A stretch of DNA of 64,000 nt from the NCBI RefSeq assembly GCF_023898315.1, contig NC_064622.1:79795387-79859386 (forward strand). Direction: 5' to 3'. A program made the translations under genes and the position numbers. The notes under the pieces are model-generated. The model searched no databases, had not been told where the DNA came from, and worked only from the letters and a program-made list of their open reading frames with translations. This stretch comes from Schistocerca nitens (taxonomy: Eukaryota; Arthropoda; Insecta; Orthoptera; Acrididae). This document shows positions 23,545 through 35,050 of the stretch, one piece after another (the first letter of the stretch is position 1; each line of letters starts with the position of its first letter).

Positions 23545-24540
23545 GTTTTGTCTGTTCATCGTCAGTTTAAACAAAACCCGGGGTTTAGGCATAGTATAGT
23601 GGACGATGTTTTACACCTTCACAGTTTTTATATGATGGTGGCAGTGGGCGACACTATAAATAAAGAAATAGATTAAGAGATTTAGACGGTTTTATTTACA
23701 GAGTGTTCACAATGCTCATAGCCTCTTTCAATAAATATATTCCTTTTATTAAAAAAGAAAAACCAGCAGTTTCGCATCTGATTAATTGAATGAAACGTCG
23801 TCATCGGCAGCCGATTTCCGCTTTCCAAACCAGTGTCAGGGAGCGGTAATTATCTGGAGTGCTCCATATCTGGCGCCGTTAGTCGACTAAAAATTGCTGC
23901 AACGTATTACAGGGCAGAACTTAACTGAAAAGCTTTGAATATTTGCTTCCGTAGGTATTGAAGGGAGATGGGATTCAGGGAGAGAAAGGAAAATGCAGAG
24001 TCCTCAAACTGTCAGCTTTTATGAGTTTCAGTAGCTGGAGACGCTGATGATGAACTATTATTAACAATTAACTTCTTGTGGTTGGGATTCACGGTCATAG
24101 AATATTTCTTAAAAATCAACATAGTCGCTGTTGACTGTATGAAACGGAGACTATGATTTTTTAAAAAGAAATATTATCAAGAAAATTGCAGCTGAGCATA
24201 CATGGTGTAACATCAGGCACAAAAGGAACTTCAAAGAGAGAGGGCAGCCCATCAGCCTCAATGTGGAAGACAGCCTAGAAATAAAACTTTTCGTATTTAG
24301 CTAACACTTCATGTAGCTGAAGATTAGGTGTGTCGTTGGTTCGACTGCTATGACAATTGCCTGTTTTACCAACGAGAGACGCTTGACATTATGTATAAAC
24401 ACCATCTGAACACACCGTTTGTGGATAGGTAAATGATTGGAGTTGCCACTATCAGTGACTGGTGGAAGGGTCAGCAGAATGAATTAGTGTTTCTCGTCTT
24501 CATTTTTGTCACCAAGTAACATGAAGAACGTTAGATGCCA
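23545..24540. other. No gene recognised
   Basis: Mixed-composition DNA with no domain and no relation to other parts of the window that I can see. Confidence 0.4.
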
Positions 24541-24599
24541 CGTAGTCGCGCGAGTCTTCGTAATCACCAAGTGATTGAGTTCAAGTAGGGCGTAATTGT

Positions 24600-25480
24600 G
24601 CATCTCCATCTGGTTTTCTGGTAGGATTGTGCGTTATCCAGATTTGCGGAGCGCTTAGACGTCACGACTACCGATGGTGGGCTGCACGGGAACGTGCTGG
24701 TAGGTATATTCCGCGCAAACTTTCCGGTCGACCACATCTGACCACCACAAGGGCGGAATGCCGTATTGTACACCACGCACATCGTGACCCTTTCACATCT
24801 GGGCTTGCCGTCCGACACCAAGTAATGGAGTCACGGTGATACTCTGTGTCATCCTACACCACTGATTGGAGCCCAGCATCAGCCGAACTATGGCATTACC
24901 ATCTCATTCGTAGGCCGCCGTTGACACCACAACACAAACGGCTGCATCTGCAGTGGTGCCTTGAATGGGAAACATGGACTGCTGATGAACGGCGTCACAC
25001 TGTTTCACAGATGAATCGCGGTTCTGCATCACCCCAGATGCATATTGTCATCGCGTGTGGCTGCCACCTGGGAAGAGGTCCCATTCTTACAGTGCTGCGG
25101 GCAGCCGTAGGGTATGACTTGTAGTCACGGCTGGCATCGACTGAGGGACTTCTCACACCATAGCCGTACATGACGGATATCATGCGTCCACATGTGTTGC
25201 CTCATATGCGACAGTATCGTTGTGCTACTTTTCAACAGAACAATGCTCGTTTACAAGCAGCAAGTGTCTCTGTCAACTGTCTGCGTGATAGACCTAGGAA
25301 GATTCCCATATCTGTCCCTGACAGAACACTTGTGGCACCATCTCTAATGTCAGCTCCTTCCCAGTAGCAGCTTTCAGGACACCAAAGGCGAGTTTCAACC
25401 ATTGTGGGCCAGGTTGTCACAGGAGATGATTCAACGGCTGTAGGACACATTTCTCGGACGAATCAGTGCACAGATCCAGG
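24600..25480 (+). pseudogene. Degenerate Tc1-like transposase
   Basis: Plus-strand frames include RRPPLTPQHKRLHLQWCLEW (the linker before the catalytic core), a decayed first catalytic region around 25,010, and FQQNNARLQAASVSVNCLRD near 25,226, where the second catalytic Asp has become Asn. Several stops intervene. No terminal repeats identified. Confidence 0.7.
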
Positions 25481-25644
25481 TCGGAGGGGATGCACCGTCG
25501 TACTGGTCAGTGGACTCATACTGCTAAATTCTTCGCATTGGAATCACTGGAATAACATCACATACCCTCTCAACCCATAAAGTTTCATTTCATTTCCTTT
25601 TCTCCTTCAGAATGCTTCAATCTTTTTGTTCGACAATGTAATTT

Positions 25645-26125
25645 CTTTTTTGAGTCTTCAGTCTTCTGACTGGTTTGATGTGGCCCACAACGAATTCCTC
25701 TCCTGTGCCAATGTCTTCATCTCAGAGTAGCACATGCAACCTACGTCCTCAATTATTTGCTGGGTGTATTCCGACCTCTGTCTTCCCTTACAGTTTTTGC
25801 CCTCTACAGCTTCCTCTAGCACCATGGAAACCATTCCGCAATGTCTTAACGGATGTCCTGACATCCTGTACCTTCTTCTTGGCAGTACCCTCCTGGATAT
25901 CCTAATGGGAGACCATTTTGGAATCCTTTTGCCAATGGTGAGATCATCAGGACACTTTCTCAGTTACGGGCCACATATCCTGTCGATACGCGTTATGTGT
26001 CTTAAATGCAATGGTTTCCATTCCTTCTGCATTTTAATGTCGTTGACCATTGCTGATTCTTCCGCCTTTAGGGGCAGTTCCCACCCCAAGGGCAAGAGAG
26101 AGCCCTGAACTGTGTCTGTTCCTCC
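25645..26125 (-). pseudogene. RTE-type LINE 3' end
   Basis: The minus strand encodes a 68-residue frame at 25,864-25,658 with VEGKNCKGRQRSEYTQQII and ending TSNQSED, the same C-terminal tail as at 1-591. On its 5' side the homology passes into sequence I associate with the long 3' region of a related locust LINE, so the fragment appears to be a mosaic. Confidence 0.7.
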
Positions 26126-26129
26126 GCCC

Positions 26130-27350
26130 TCCGTCAATGCATATAACAGAAGAATTTGTGTTGTTTACAATCGTTCTACTACTACTAGTACTGCCTGTTA
26201 GGAATTCTATTTATTTGGATAGGTGCGTTGTTTATGCCTTTAGCAGAAAAACTTAAACTGATTAGGAAGTTACGCTAACGACATTTCCATCTTATGTGTG
26301 AAAATTCATATTGCTCACTGAGTTAAACGTATTATTGACATAAAATTTCACCTAGGAGGCTGATGTTCGTGTTGTGAAATGTTTAAGTACGTGTGTGACA
26401 TTCAGGTATAACATTTATGACATTTCTTTGCTTCTCGCCTAAGAGAGTAGCTCGCGGATTGCATTTGTGCTGAAGTTGTCAAGAAATTAAAATACGCTAC
26501 TTATGATGAGTTACCGATTTATATCTATCATAGTTGTAAATTCATATTACAATGAAAACGCTACAAAATTTTAATATATTTAGCATGTGATTTATTGCAA
26601 CTTTAAGTCAGCACCAATATCAGCAGCCTAAAACAAGTGAAAATCAAATGTTTGTTGTAAAAAAATCGGTTATTAGTGTATCTTTAAAGTTAAAGCAATC
26701 GGGTTTGTGCGTATTAATAACAAAATACAGTCGGAACTCACAAATGGTCAATTATCCTTCTTTATATAGGCACAATGTTACCAATATTATCATATTAGTG
26801 AAAGTTTGTAATGAATACTTTGATTGTCAGTCTTTCTTTTTACCATCTGCATAAATCAGGAGGATTGCCTGCTGTTAGTTCCACAAAGGTAGCCGTACAC
26901 ACCTCGCTATTCCTAGTCTTCACAGTTTTTCCACATACAATCGACACTCGTCCCGAGGGCGTTGCAGCGACACTCGTTGCATCGGGTCTTGTATCTCAAG
27001 TTAGGCGTGCATCTTGTTGCTGCAACAGAATTTCAAAGGTAATTAATGCGCTTCCTTTATATTACAAAGATTGGCTTCAGGTATAAAATAGGACCACGCC
27101 ACCCACAAATGCCGCCTCAAAACGCGGTTGGATGCATGGAAAAGGGAGTGGCACATTTTATGCGATAAGGGTCGAGCATGAATGATTTCTTCCCGAACAC
27201 ACGGGAAAGATTAAGAATAAAACACGCCGAACGTAAGGTATATATTAGTAACAAACCAGGCTACCCCAGGCCTGCGAATGATACACTTCCAAACCGGAGA
27301 TGGTCTTTATTTAACACACTTACATCGGATGAACTTCAGGCAAAGCTGAG
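26130..27350. other. AT-rich, no gene recognised
   Basis: Short frames only. Nothing here resembles a domain I know. Confidence 0.45.
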
Positions 27351-27356
27351 AATGTA

Positions 27357-28642
27357 CTGGGTGACAATTATTGAACCATATGAAAAAACGTAAATTAGTT
27401 GAAAACTGCAGCTTGCACATACTTTATTCAATATGTAAATGTCACCGCAGATGTTCGGTTTTAGGTTACGACATGTTGGGTATGCCTGCTGTCATTGGCA
27501 ATGAAGCAGCACAGACGAATAGCGAAATTCTGCGTGACCTGCTGAAGTGTCAGAACATCGATGCTGTCGATGACCTCCTGAATGGCTGTTTCCAACTCAG
27601 CAATGGTTTTGGGTTTATTGCTGTACACCTTGTCTTTAATATAGTCCCACAAAAAGGACTCGGATGTGTTCAGATCCGGAGAATATGGCGGCCAATTGAG
27701 TGCCATGCCAGTGGCCTCTGGGTACTCCAGAGCCAGAACCCAGTCTCCAAAGTGCTCTTCCAGGACATAACCTACTCTTCTGCTTTGATGGGGTCGAGCT
27801 CCGTATTCAATGAACTACATCTTGTCGAAATCAGAGTCACTTTGCATAACGGGGATGAAATCATCTTCCAAAACCTTCACGAACTGTTCGCTAGTCACCG
27901 TGCCATAGAGGAATATCGCATCGATTATTCAGTGATTGGACGTTGCTTACCACACAGGCACCCGCTGAGGGATTCTCAGTCCCCCAAATGCTCGAATTTG
28001 CTTATTGACGAACCCATCCAAATGAAGATGGGATTCATCGTTAAATCAAACCGTATTCACATCAAAGTCCTGTTCGTCAATTCTGCGACAATAGTGTTGG
28101 CGAAACACAACCGCTGTTCCATGACCCTGGGGCTTATTGGCTGATGTGTTTGAATTTTGTATGGGAAGAGATTCAGGTCTTCAACAACAGTTTGTCACAG
28201 TGTCTCCCGATTGATTCCCATCTGTTGTGCAGCTCGTTTGATCGATTTCCTGGGGCTGATTTGAATCACAGAGCGTGTGTCGTCTATGTTCTCAGGCGTT
28301 TTCATCCAATTTGGAAGGCCGAAATTGTCAACACCGTTATCAGGAACACTACCGGTTCTCTCAGGCTTGATAACCAAATTCTTGATTGTTGGCACATTTG
28401 GACCAGTTGTCTTCAGCTTGAACTCGGTCGCAAACTTCCTTTGAGCTGCAGTTGGGCTGTTATTGTTCGCCCAGTAGGCCTTCAGAAGTGCTATAGGCTC
28501 AGGCACGCTGTACCGTGCAAATAGCCAACAACAACAAGGTGCGTGCACATGCGCATACTAGTTCCCGTCATGCCCTGCGGCTAATTGTGCAGTTTTAACG
28601 TCTTAATGCAAACAATTGAGAGGTTATAACGATTGTCACCCT
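27357..28642 (-). pseudogene. Tc1/mariner-superfamily transposon with DUF4817-type transposase
   Basis: The ends carry inverted gggtgacaat (27,359 at the left, mirrored near 28,640), probably the terminal repeats. The minus strand starts with a DUF4817-like DNA-binding region (28,548-28,195): WANNNSPTAAQRKFATEF, VPTIKNLVIK, then SPRKSIKRAAQQMGINRETL. After several frame breaks it ends with WPPYSPDLNTSESFLWDYI, KDKVYSNKPKTIAELETAI and TQNFAIRL (27,706-27,461). The third catalytic position reads Ser-Glu-Ser where relatives have an acidic residue. The 257-codon plus-strand frame at 27,371-28,144 is an antisense shadow. Confidence 0.75.
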
Positions 28643-28644
28643 GC

Positions 28645-28985
28645 ACGTGTTGTGCAATGGTCTCCCCAGACATGTGATACTACACCTCTCACACGTAGGC
28701 CACTCGACAAAGGACGCCACACGATAACGTATACAAAGTCATTAGGAATCCTCGTCAGTGGGCGAATTTAGACAGAACAGTGGACACTATTTCAAGAATG
28801 TTACAAGAGCATTAAGCAAGAGAGAGGCCTGTACACCGGCTACACATAACCACGGCGTTAGAGAACAGCGTAAATAATACAGAAAATGGAACATCATATA
28901 GTGATACAGACAGTGAAGTTGAAGCACACTAACACAATGTAACACATTATACAAACGTATGGAACTTAATACATATGTAACATAA
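28645..28985. other. No gene recognised
   Basis: Short intergenic stretch between the DUF4817 transposon and the satellite-like array. Confidence 0.4.
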
Positions 28986-28989
28986 GTGA

Positions 28990-29843
28990 GAGTTACTAAT
29001 ATACAGAAAGCTAAATTGAAATTTCCGAATGAAGAAAGTATTGGTCAGACATAGGAGATTCGATGGCCAAATTCCGAGATCAGCCATCCTGACAAGCCCT
29101 ATAAAGAAGAGACAGGTATTAGTGCTACTACATAGAGACAAGTCGTTTAATGTTGTTACAATGTATCTCATAAAAATAGTTGATCGTTGTACTTCAAATT
29201 TTTTCATGATATTCTAATAACCATTCCGATGAACACAGGCTATATAATTTTAATACATATGGTTTATAAGTACATGAATACTGTATAAAGAGGCAACGTT
29301 ATTAGCAAAAATTTCGATGTGTTCCTGACAGATTAGCTTCAGATCATTACATGATACTTTAATAAACGTTCGGACAGACACAGGGTAAAATTTTTTTAAA
29401 TATGCATGGTATATGACTACATATTTAAATTCTATACTGTTATATAAACGTTTAACGTTGTTACCAAATCTCTCAGAAAGTCCTCATCCGATTTATTTCC
29501 AATTTTTACACAACACTCCCATAAATTTTGGATGGCTAATAAACTTTTGGAGATACATAGGCTGCATATTTTATAAATGCTCAATGTTATTTGCAAAATT
29601 CACAAAAAGTTTGTGGCCAATTCACTTCAACATTTTTAGGCCAGACTTTAATAAACTTTCGGATGTACATGGGCTACATTTTTTAAATGTGTGTGGTAGT
29701 ATATATACCTACTTCTCTACTACTATATAGAGAAAAATTATCGTTTAACATTGTTACCAAAAATCTCAGAAAATTCTTGGCCAACTTACTTCAAATTTTT
29801 ACACGATAATCTAACGAACATTAGAGTGCAGACAGGATATAAA

Positions 29844-29899
<56 letters not shown>

Positions 29900-30370
29900 A
29901 TTAAAATGAGTAACATATAGCTATATATGTAATGTATAAAGAGGAAAAATTTTTACCCAAAATCGCGAAAAGTTGTTGACCAATTTGCTTCAGATATTTA
30001 CATAATTCTTTAATAAATACATGGACGAACATGACTATATGTTTATTAATAAGTATGATATAAAATTATAATGTAATATATAAATTGGATACTTTATTAC
30101 CAAATATCTCAGAAAGTCTTTGACAGATATACTTCAGACTTTTACACAATGCCATGATCAAGATTCAGATGTACATATCCTGTATAATTTTTAATATATA
30201 TACGAGTATATTTATATTAAGAATCATACAGGTTATGTCAAGCCTAATGTTAAACGTTGTTATCAAAAATCTCAAAATGAACGTCACTATTTACTATAAA
30301 TTTTTACGCAATGTTCTAAGAACATTTGGACAGATACAGGCTACAGTTTTTTAATACGTGTAGTACATAA
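28990..30370. repeat. Degenerate satellite-like tandem array, copy B
   Basis: Diverged units of about 135-200 bp recur with starts near 29,305, 29,456, 29,590, 29,750, 29,955, 30,094 and 30,258, each with a 'gttgttaccaaa' phrase and an 'acttcagatttttaca' phrase. It is longer than copy A; units left of 29,900 have no counterpart before the start of the window. The array resumes at 32,640-32,880 beyond the inserted elements. Confidence 0.65.
29850..29897. repeat. (AT)n microsatellite
   Basis: About 48 bp of uninterrupted AT repeats inside the satellite-like array. Confidence 0.97.
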
Positions 30371-30438
30371 ACGTATATGTAGTACTGGTCAGTAAAATTC
30401 TTCTGGGTTTGTGAACACATTGTCAAGCATAAAAGTCC

Positions 30439-30484
30439 GACGTTTTGGGGACTATTGCTATACCCCATCCTTAGGGTGTGTTGT
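30439..30484 (-). ncRNA. Hammerhead-like motif, decayed
   Basis: On the minus strand CTAAGGA is followed by GGGG, a loop, CCCC and then AAAACGTC. The two conserved core boxes each carry a change from CUGANGA and GAAA; stem II is still paired and the palindromic ACGT before the cleavage-site C is kept. Confidence 0.35.
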
Positions 30485-31114
30485 TAACTGATGAATGGGC
30501 TCTAGTTTAATTAATTATTTACTATAGAGGAGTGCTGTTATTGGATATGAAGGTGAGGAGGAAGGGTATTAAGTCTCAAACAATTCAACAAATCAGCGGT
30601 GGCAGATCACCGTGAACGGTGCAGGATGAAGATCGAATTTGGCGAGGCCCGCGTACTGGCAGAACAGCCGTTTAGCTTGAGGAGGAAGGTCAGAGAGGCT
30701 ATAGAAACAGCCAAGCTACCCGACAACATGAATAGAGAAGACGGGTGCCGACTCCCTGCGTCTTGACTGAAGGATAGCGTGAGGACAGCTCTCGCAAAGC
30801 AACGGGTGCGCGTTAGGCCACAGCGGCGGAGGGTACACAGAGAGCTGACGCGCCCTAGCCGATACTAGGCAGTTAGTAAACACCGCTACGCTGCAATAGC
30901 CACTCAGTTTCCTATTCGCTGATCTTCACCATTGGCAAGCAAGAAAGGAAACTCCAATGGAAAACGCCTATTACCGCCAATGACAAGACTCAATGCAAAT
31001 ACCAATGAATGAACTCCAAATACCCTCCCTCATTACCCTCATATCTAATGACACCACTCTTCTATAGTACATAAGTAATTAATCTAGTGGCCAGTGAACA
31101 GTTAACAACACAAC

Positions 31115-31150
31115 CTGAGGAAGGCGTCTTGCAATAGTCGCCGAAATGTC
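31115..31150 (+). ncRNA. Candidate hammerhead ribozyme of a Penelope-like element
   Basis: CTGAGGA (fits CUGANGA), then stem II GGCG/CGCC closing a loop of about 12 nt, then GAAATGTC (fits GAAA plus a short stem III and the cleavage-site C). Hammerhead motifs with minimal stem III are established in Penelope-like elements, where they are thought to act as dimers. I did not verify stem I. Confidence 0.55.
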
Positions 31151-31235
31151 GGAATCTTATAGTTGACAATAGGGGCACAAACCAAAAAAAAATTTGTTGA
31201 CTATGACACCGACCGCGGAAGACTACGTTTACATA

Positions 31236-32619
31236 CACTCCTGGAAATGGAAAAAAGAACACATTGACACCGGTGTGTCAGACCCACCATACTTGCTCCG
31301 GACACTGCGAGAGGGCTGTACAAGCAATGGTCACACGCACGGCACAGCGGACACACCAGGAACCGCGGTGTTGGCCGTCGAATGGCGCTAGCTGCGCAGC
31401 ATTTGTGCACCGCCGCCGTCAGTGTCAGCCAGTTTGCCGTGGCATACGGAGCTCCAGCGCAGTCTTTAACACTGGTAGCATGCCGCGACAGCGTGGACGT
31501 GAACCGTATGTGCAGTTGACGGACTTTGAGCGAGGGCGTATAGTGGGCATGCGGGAGGCCGGGTGGACGTACCGCCGAATTGCTCAACACGTGGGGCGTG
31601 AGGTCTCCACAGTACATCGATGTTGTCGCCAGTGGTCGGCGGAAGGTGCACGTGTCCGTCGACCTGGGACCGGACCGCAGCGACGCACGGATGCACGCCA
31701 AGACCGTAGGATCCTACGCAGTGCCGTAGGGGACCGCACCGCCACTTCCCAACAAATTAGGGACACTGTTGCTCCTGGGGTATCGGCGAGGACCATTCGC
31801 AACCGTCTCCATGAAGCTGGGCTACGGTCCCGCACACCGTTAGGCCGTCTTCCGCTCACGCCCCAACATCGTGCAGCCCGCCTCCAGTGGTGTCACGACA
31901 GGCGTGAATGGAGGGACGAATGGAGACGTGTCGTCTTCAGCGATGAGAGTCGCTTCTCCCTTGGTGCCAATGATGGTCGTATGCGTGTTTGGCGCCGTGC
32001 AGGTGAGCGCCACAATCAGGACTGCATACGACCGTGGCACACAGGGCCAACACCCGGCATCATGGTGTGGGGAGCGATCTCCTACACTGGCCGTACACCA
32101 CTGGTGATCGTCGAGGGGACACTGAATAGTGCACGGTACATCCAAACCGTCATCGAACCCATCGTTCTACCATTCCTAGACCGGCAAGGGAACTTGCTGT
32201 TCCAACAGGACAATGCACGTCCACATGTATCCCGTGCCACCCAACGTGCTCTAGAAGGTGTAAGTCAACTACCCTGGCCAGCAAGATCTCCGGATCTGTC
32301 CCCCATTGAGCATGTTTGGGACTGGATGAAGCGTCGTCTCACGCGGTCTGCACGTCCAGCACGAACGCTGGTCCAACTGAGGCGCCAGGTGGAAATGGCA
32401 TGGCAAGCCGATCCACAGGACTACATCCAGCATTGCAGCGAAAGGTGGATATACACTGTACTAGTGCCGACATTGTGCATGCTCTGTTGCCTGTGTCTAT
32501 GTGCCTGTGGTTCTGTCAGTGTGATCATGTGATGTATCTGACCCCAGGAATGTGTCAATAAAGTTTCCCCTTCCTGGGACAATGAATTCACGGTGTTCTT
32601 ATTTCAATTTCCAGGAGTG
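31236..32619 (+). mobile_element. Tc1-like transposon, copy B
   Basis: The 1,384-bp element has inverted ends cactcctggaaatggaaa (left) and, on the opposite strand, cactcctggaaattgaaa (right), about 26 bp each, with TA at 31,234-31,235 and 32,620-32,621. It is 38 bp shorter than the copy at 48,732; a deletion between GCAT microhomologies near 32,434 explains the difference. It sits in the satellite-like array of copy B; copy A has no insertion there. Confidence 0.96.
31480..32532 (+). CDS. Tc1-like transposase (DD32E family) with altered C-terminus
   Basis: Starts at the ATG giving MPRQRGREPY and stays open for 350 codons. Two helix-turn-helix regions (about residues 11-50 and 70-115) precede the RNase H-like core with VVFSDESRF, LLFQQDNARPH and SPDLSPIEH. 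The last two acidic residues are 32 residues apart. A 38-bp deletion after DYIQH replaces the normal final ~22 residues with a longer Cys-rich out-of-frame tail, so activity is doubtful. An in-frame upstream extension to 31,264 lies in the terminal region and is unlikely to be translated. The protein would act in the nucleus on its own inverted repeats. Confidence 0.85.
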   Translation: MPRQRGREPYVQLTDFERGRIVGMREAGWTYRRIAQHVGREVSTVHRCCRQWSAEGARVRRPGTGPQRRTDARQDRRILRSAVGDRTATSQQIRDTVAPGVSARTIRNRLHEAGLRSRTPLGRLPLTPQHRAARLQWCHDRREWRDEWRRVVFSDESRFSLGANDGRMRVWRRAGERHNQDCIRPWHTGPTPGIMVWGAISYTGRTPLVIVEGTLNSARYIQTVIEPIVLPFLDRQGNLLFQQDNARPHVSRATQRALEGVSQLPWPARSPDLSPIEHVWDWMKRRLTRSARPARTLVQLRRQVEMAWQADPQDYIQHCSERWIYTVLVPTLCMLCCLCLCACGSVSVIM

Positions 32620-32629
32620 TATATGTAAT

Positions 32630-33190
32630 ATTTAAATGAGAAACATTGTCACTAAAATCTCCAAAATTTGTTGACAGTTTTACTTCAGATTTTTATGCTA
32701 TATTCTAACGAATATTTGGACAGACATAAGCTACCTACTTTTCAATATCCATAATATATAAATACATACGAAATATATATAAACGAGAAACGTTGTTGCC
32801 AAGAGTCCTAAAAACTTCTTGACTGATTGACTTCAATTTTTTACATAGTCTTATTGTAAACTATACCCCCCCCCCCTCTTTGATTCGTTAACCGTTACAC
32901 ATAGTGAAACGTGGTTTTCGCCAAATGTTAGAGAGTCGAGGGTCACATATTTTTTGTTTTGTTACTTCAACTGGTATCAACAGAGATATTGAACGAAGTA
33001 CGTTTTTTAAATGGTACCATATACTTTTTAGAACTGCATTCGATAGTTCTTGAGAAGACAATTACAATTATATAGTGTTTGTTAATGTTGACGTTGAAAC
33101 CTGTCGTAAAAGAAATCGAGAAATGTCCTAGAATTTGATAGCAGAGGGACCGGAATCGGCATTAGCGGTACAAACGACGTCAAGTAGAGC
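32630..33190. repeat. Continuation of satellite-like array and duplicated flank
   Basis: Matches 1,430-1,640 and 1,869-2,105 of copy A. The stretch equivalent to the SINE insertion point of copy A (about 32,938-32,955) is unoccupied. Confidence 0.6.
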
Positions 33191-33480
33191 TCTCGTACTA
33201 TGCTCTGCCAGACTGTCAACACATTTGCCTCCTCTGGGCCATTGAGTGGATGCCGCCGAACACTGTGTTGTCCGTGGTGAGAGGTAATGCCTGAAATTTG
33301 GTATTCTCAGCACTCTCTTGACACTGTAGACATCGGAGTATTCAATTCCCTAACGATTTCCGAAATGGAATGTCCAATGCGTCTAGCTCCAATTACCATT
33401 CCGTGTTCAACACCTGTTAATTCCCGTTTAGGGTCATAATCACGCCGGAAACTTTTCCACATGAATCACCCTAGTACATA
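33190..33480 (-). pseudogene. Tc1-like transposase N-terminal fragment, copy B
   Basis: Collinear with 2,105-2,395. The minus strand keeps the helix-turn-helix-like words but with an extra frame break and a short insertion near 33,305. A fossil in both copies. Confidence 0.5.
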
Positions 33481-33499
33481 AGACAGGTCTTCCATCATG

Positions 33500-34251
33500 C
33501 TGCCCTTTTATGCCTTGTGTACTTAATATTACCGCCATCTGTGTATGTGCATATCTGTATCCCATTACTTGTGTCATGTCGTTGAAGATGAAAATGAGCT
33601 GAGAGCGGCCGTACACACTTAACCAGTAGAACTAATATATCTAATTAGTCAAAAAAGCAATCCTATTAGTCATCTTTGACTTCATATGGATACCGCAGAG
33701 TTCCATATTCAAAGTAATTTGTGGTGCAAAGAACTTTTTCATTATGTTTAAGAGTTGTGCAGATCTTTAAACATATTTTGCAGAACATTCCACTGTCACA
33801 TCTGAGAGATGGACATAGTTCATGAATCCAAAAGAGAAGCACTGGAAAAATAGTACTGCTTGTCTACGACGCACGGACTTTAAATGTCATACAAAGGAAT
33901 GTTATCACAAGAAAAATGTCTCAAATACGTCACGACAGGTGCGCTGTTCTTACAGTGTTAGAGTCGTCTATACAATTGTAGTACTTGTAGTGTGCTTACA
34001 AGGTACGTAGCAGTACTCTCTGACGTCGTCCGGCCGTTCGCCCGGCCGTTCGCCCGTTCGTCCGCGCTCTTTCCCTGAGCTGTTGAAAACCCGAACACCG
34101 TCAGGTCCCCCATGGATGACCCCTGCTTTTGTAAGGACGGTAAAACCTGTGAACAATGAATTGGTAAGGTCATTAGCAGTTTCCAGCAACATGCATTGTG
34201 TTTTTGACTCAACAAAGATCATGTCTTATGCCTAAAAGCAAGCAATCTGAA
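33500..34251. other. Duplicated non-coding segment with 275-bp difference
   Basis: Matches 2,410-2,866 of copy A, except that 33,613-33,890 has no counterpart there. I see no repeat signature or domain in the extra part. Confidence 0.45.
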
Positions 34252-34347
34252 AAGTGTCAGCTTACCTGATTACGTAGGCTTCCCCGGCGTAATAAGTCTT
34301 GAAAGTCTCTTCGGGTTTGTTGCCGGATCTTTAAATCAACTTGACTT

Positions 34348-34382
34348 GATATTTCGGCGATCCAAGTGGTCGCCATCTTCAG
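34348..34382 (-). ncRNA. Candidate hammerhead ribozyme, minus arm
   Basis: Read on the minus strand: CTGAAGA, stem II GGCGA...TCGCC, then GAAATATC. This satisfies the CUGANGA and GAAA cores with a palindromic ATAT as minimal stem III and C at the cleavage position. The next base is A, which would not pair with the C before the core, so stem I is weak here. Confidence 0.6.
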
Positions 34383-34567
34383 GAAAATGCTGCTTCTGCT
34401 GGTGAGTCCCGCTGAGAACTGACGCCAGGTTGCAAATCGACGTCCTACCTGTATATAGGCCACCGCTCAGTACACGGCGCATGCACCGCCCATCACGGTT
34501 TCTGCCTTCAAAAACAGGGAGGTGGCGCCGCCCTTAGTGAAACACTGCTGGCAACGATATATCGCAA

Positions 34568-34980
34568 TCAAGACCGCACCGAAGAACGTTCAGTTTTGAT
34601 GCGAGATAATAGAGGATTCCACGTCTTGCTAAGAGGAAACCCATTGTCTCTGTTGATTAAACTATCAGCGAACCTAATTTCAATCGCCTCTTTATAGACA
34701 CTGTTCCAAAAACCGGAAATGTTGGCAACCACCACAGTTTCTTCACATTTCATATTGTGTCCCTCATTTAGCCAGTGTTCTGCTCCGCCGATTTTTCCGG
34801 CTGTTGTAGCCTCGTATAAAGGCGATGTTCCACACACCTGTCATGCACTGTGCGAATCGAACGGCCAATGTAAGCTTTCCCACAGTGAAACTGAATTTTG
34901 TACACCCCGGGTTTTCTAAGCCCCGAATCATCCTTCACAGAGCCGAGCAGAGCCCTAATCTTAGAAGGTGGACGGAACAC
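34568..34980 (-). pseudogene. GIY-YIG endonuclease region of a Penelope-like element
   Basis: The minus-strand frame reads from the end of the reverse-transcriptase thumb/linker (SKIRALLGSVKDDSGLRKPG) into the GIY-YIG domain: GVYKIQF holds the GIY-like strand, CGKAYIGRS the YIG strand, RTVHDRCVEH the helix with the conserved Arg, and SVYKEAIEIR the catalytic Glu region. It ends INRDNGFPLSKTW. One base is missing near 34,790, shifting the frame between QQPEKSA and AEHWLNEGH. GIY-YIG nicks DNA for target-primed reverse transcription. The catalytic reverse transcriptase is absent from this partial copy. Confidence 0.85.
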
Positions 34981-35050
34981 ACTCTTAATGTTAAAATTCC
35001 TTAAAATTCGTCCAATCTTAAACGATAAGCCTCCAGCATAAGGAACTTGA

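Larger units (their letters stand above)
30375..31190 (+). mobile_element. Penelope-like element fragment with inverted ends
   Basis: A short coding piece at 30,671-30,766 reads VREAIETAKLPDNMNREDG, the C-terminal signature of Penelope-like GIY-YIG endonucleases, and ends at a stop. Downstream, 31,115-31,150 carries a hammerhead-like core. A related end lies in the opposite orientation at 30,420-30,510, as expected for inverted pseudo-LTRs of Penelope-like elements. Copy A retains only the inverted end (1,215-1,400). Most of the reverse transcriptase is missing. Confidence 0.65.

Noticed and set aside
27371-28144. 257-codon plus-strand open frame
   Set aside because: It lies antisense to the DUF4817-type transposase relic, whose motifs are clear on the minus strand; no domain on the plus strand.
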